Below are positions 12,587 through 12,603 of a DNA stretch of 12,603 nucleotides, piece after piece; position 1 is the first letter of the stretch; each line of letters opens with the position of its first letter. A program made the position numbers and the translations under genes. The stretch lies in assembly GCA_949288685.1 (NCBI GenBank), contig CASELB010000027.1, positions 1 through 12,603 on the forward strand, in the 5' to 3' direction. The notes beneath the pieces were generated by a model. The model was given only the letters and a program-made list of their open reading frames with translations. It had not been told where the DNA came from and did not search any database. This DNA is from an uncultured bacterium (GTDB taxonomy: Bacteria > Cyanobacteriota > Vampirovibrionia > Gastranaerophilales > Gastranaerophilaceae).

Positions 12587-12603
12587 ATGTTAATGAAAGT
12601 AAT
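12587..12603 (+). CDS. Possible start of a further gene, cut by the window end
   Basis: AAGGA (12573-12577) is followed after nine bases by ATG TTA ATG AAA GTA, open to the edge. Only five codons are visible, so nothing can be said of the product. A competing ATG at 12568 is also open but lacks a Shine-Dalgarno. Confidence 0.2.

Overview
This is an AT-rich bacterial window with compact genes, mostly encoded on the minus strand, and Shine-Dalgarno sites before nearly every gene. The best guess for the source is a gut-type, fermentative member of the non-photosynthetic Cyanobacteria relatives (Melainabacteria/Vampirovibrionia, order Gastranaerophilales). The grounds are the low GC, an [FeFe]-hydrogenase maturation GTPase, and several proteins with a low-complexity N-terminal leader ending in a short 'SFCG / NFSG' motif, which I associate from memory with that order. 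This is inference; no rRNA or other decisive marker is present.

Layout. (1) 1-433: tRNA-Pro(UGG) with its terminator, an unknown 77-residue basic protein (+), and a bidirectional terminator. (2) 467-1780: enolase (-), intact but with an unusual cysteine-rich C-terminal tail. (3) 1781-2678: about 900 bases with no convincing gene but many repeats: a 14-bp direct repeat, a C8 tract, a perfect 15-bp inverted repeat, a MITE-like palindromic element, two ATGTCAYCCTGAAC units, and a REP-like hairpin with a GTAG foot. (4) 2679-4291 (+): a ribbon-helix-helix regulator with a possible operator, a 56-residue unknown protein, and a membrane acyltransferase. (5) 4338-6417 (-): HydF and a lone sugar-type ABC permease with its own extended -10 promoter. 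(6) 6514-9818 (-): glmS, a 54-residue protein whose start codon overlaps the glmS stop, and ahcY, probably one operon ending in a clear terminator. (7) 9906-12068 (-): an unusual HNH-like nuclease and a CheR-like methyltransferase, adjacent and both carrying the N-terminal motif. (8) 12069-12603: a spacer with a second GTAG-foot hairpin, then a 65-residue protein (+) and perhaps the start of another gene.

How the genes fit together. Enolase (glycolysis), GlmS (entry to amino-sugar and cell-wall synthesis), AhcY (recycling of S-adenosylhomocysteine left by methyltransferases such as the CheR-like protein) and HydF (hydrogen metabolism) are housekeeping or fermentative functions. The accessory content is the repeat-rich spacer, the regulator/acyltransferase cluster, and the HNH/CheR pair. 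The pair is the best candidate here for something undescribed: two different enzyme folds with long internal insertions, probably co-transcribed, sharing a short leader motif that may be a localisation or processing signal.
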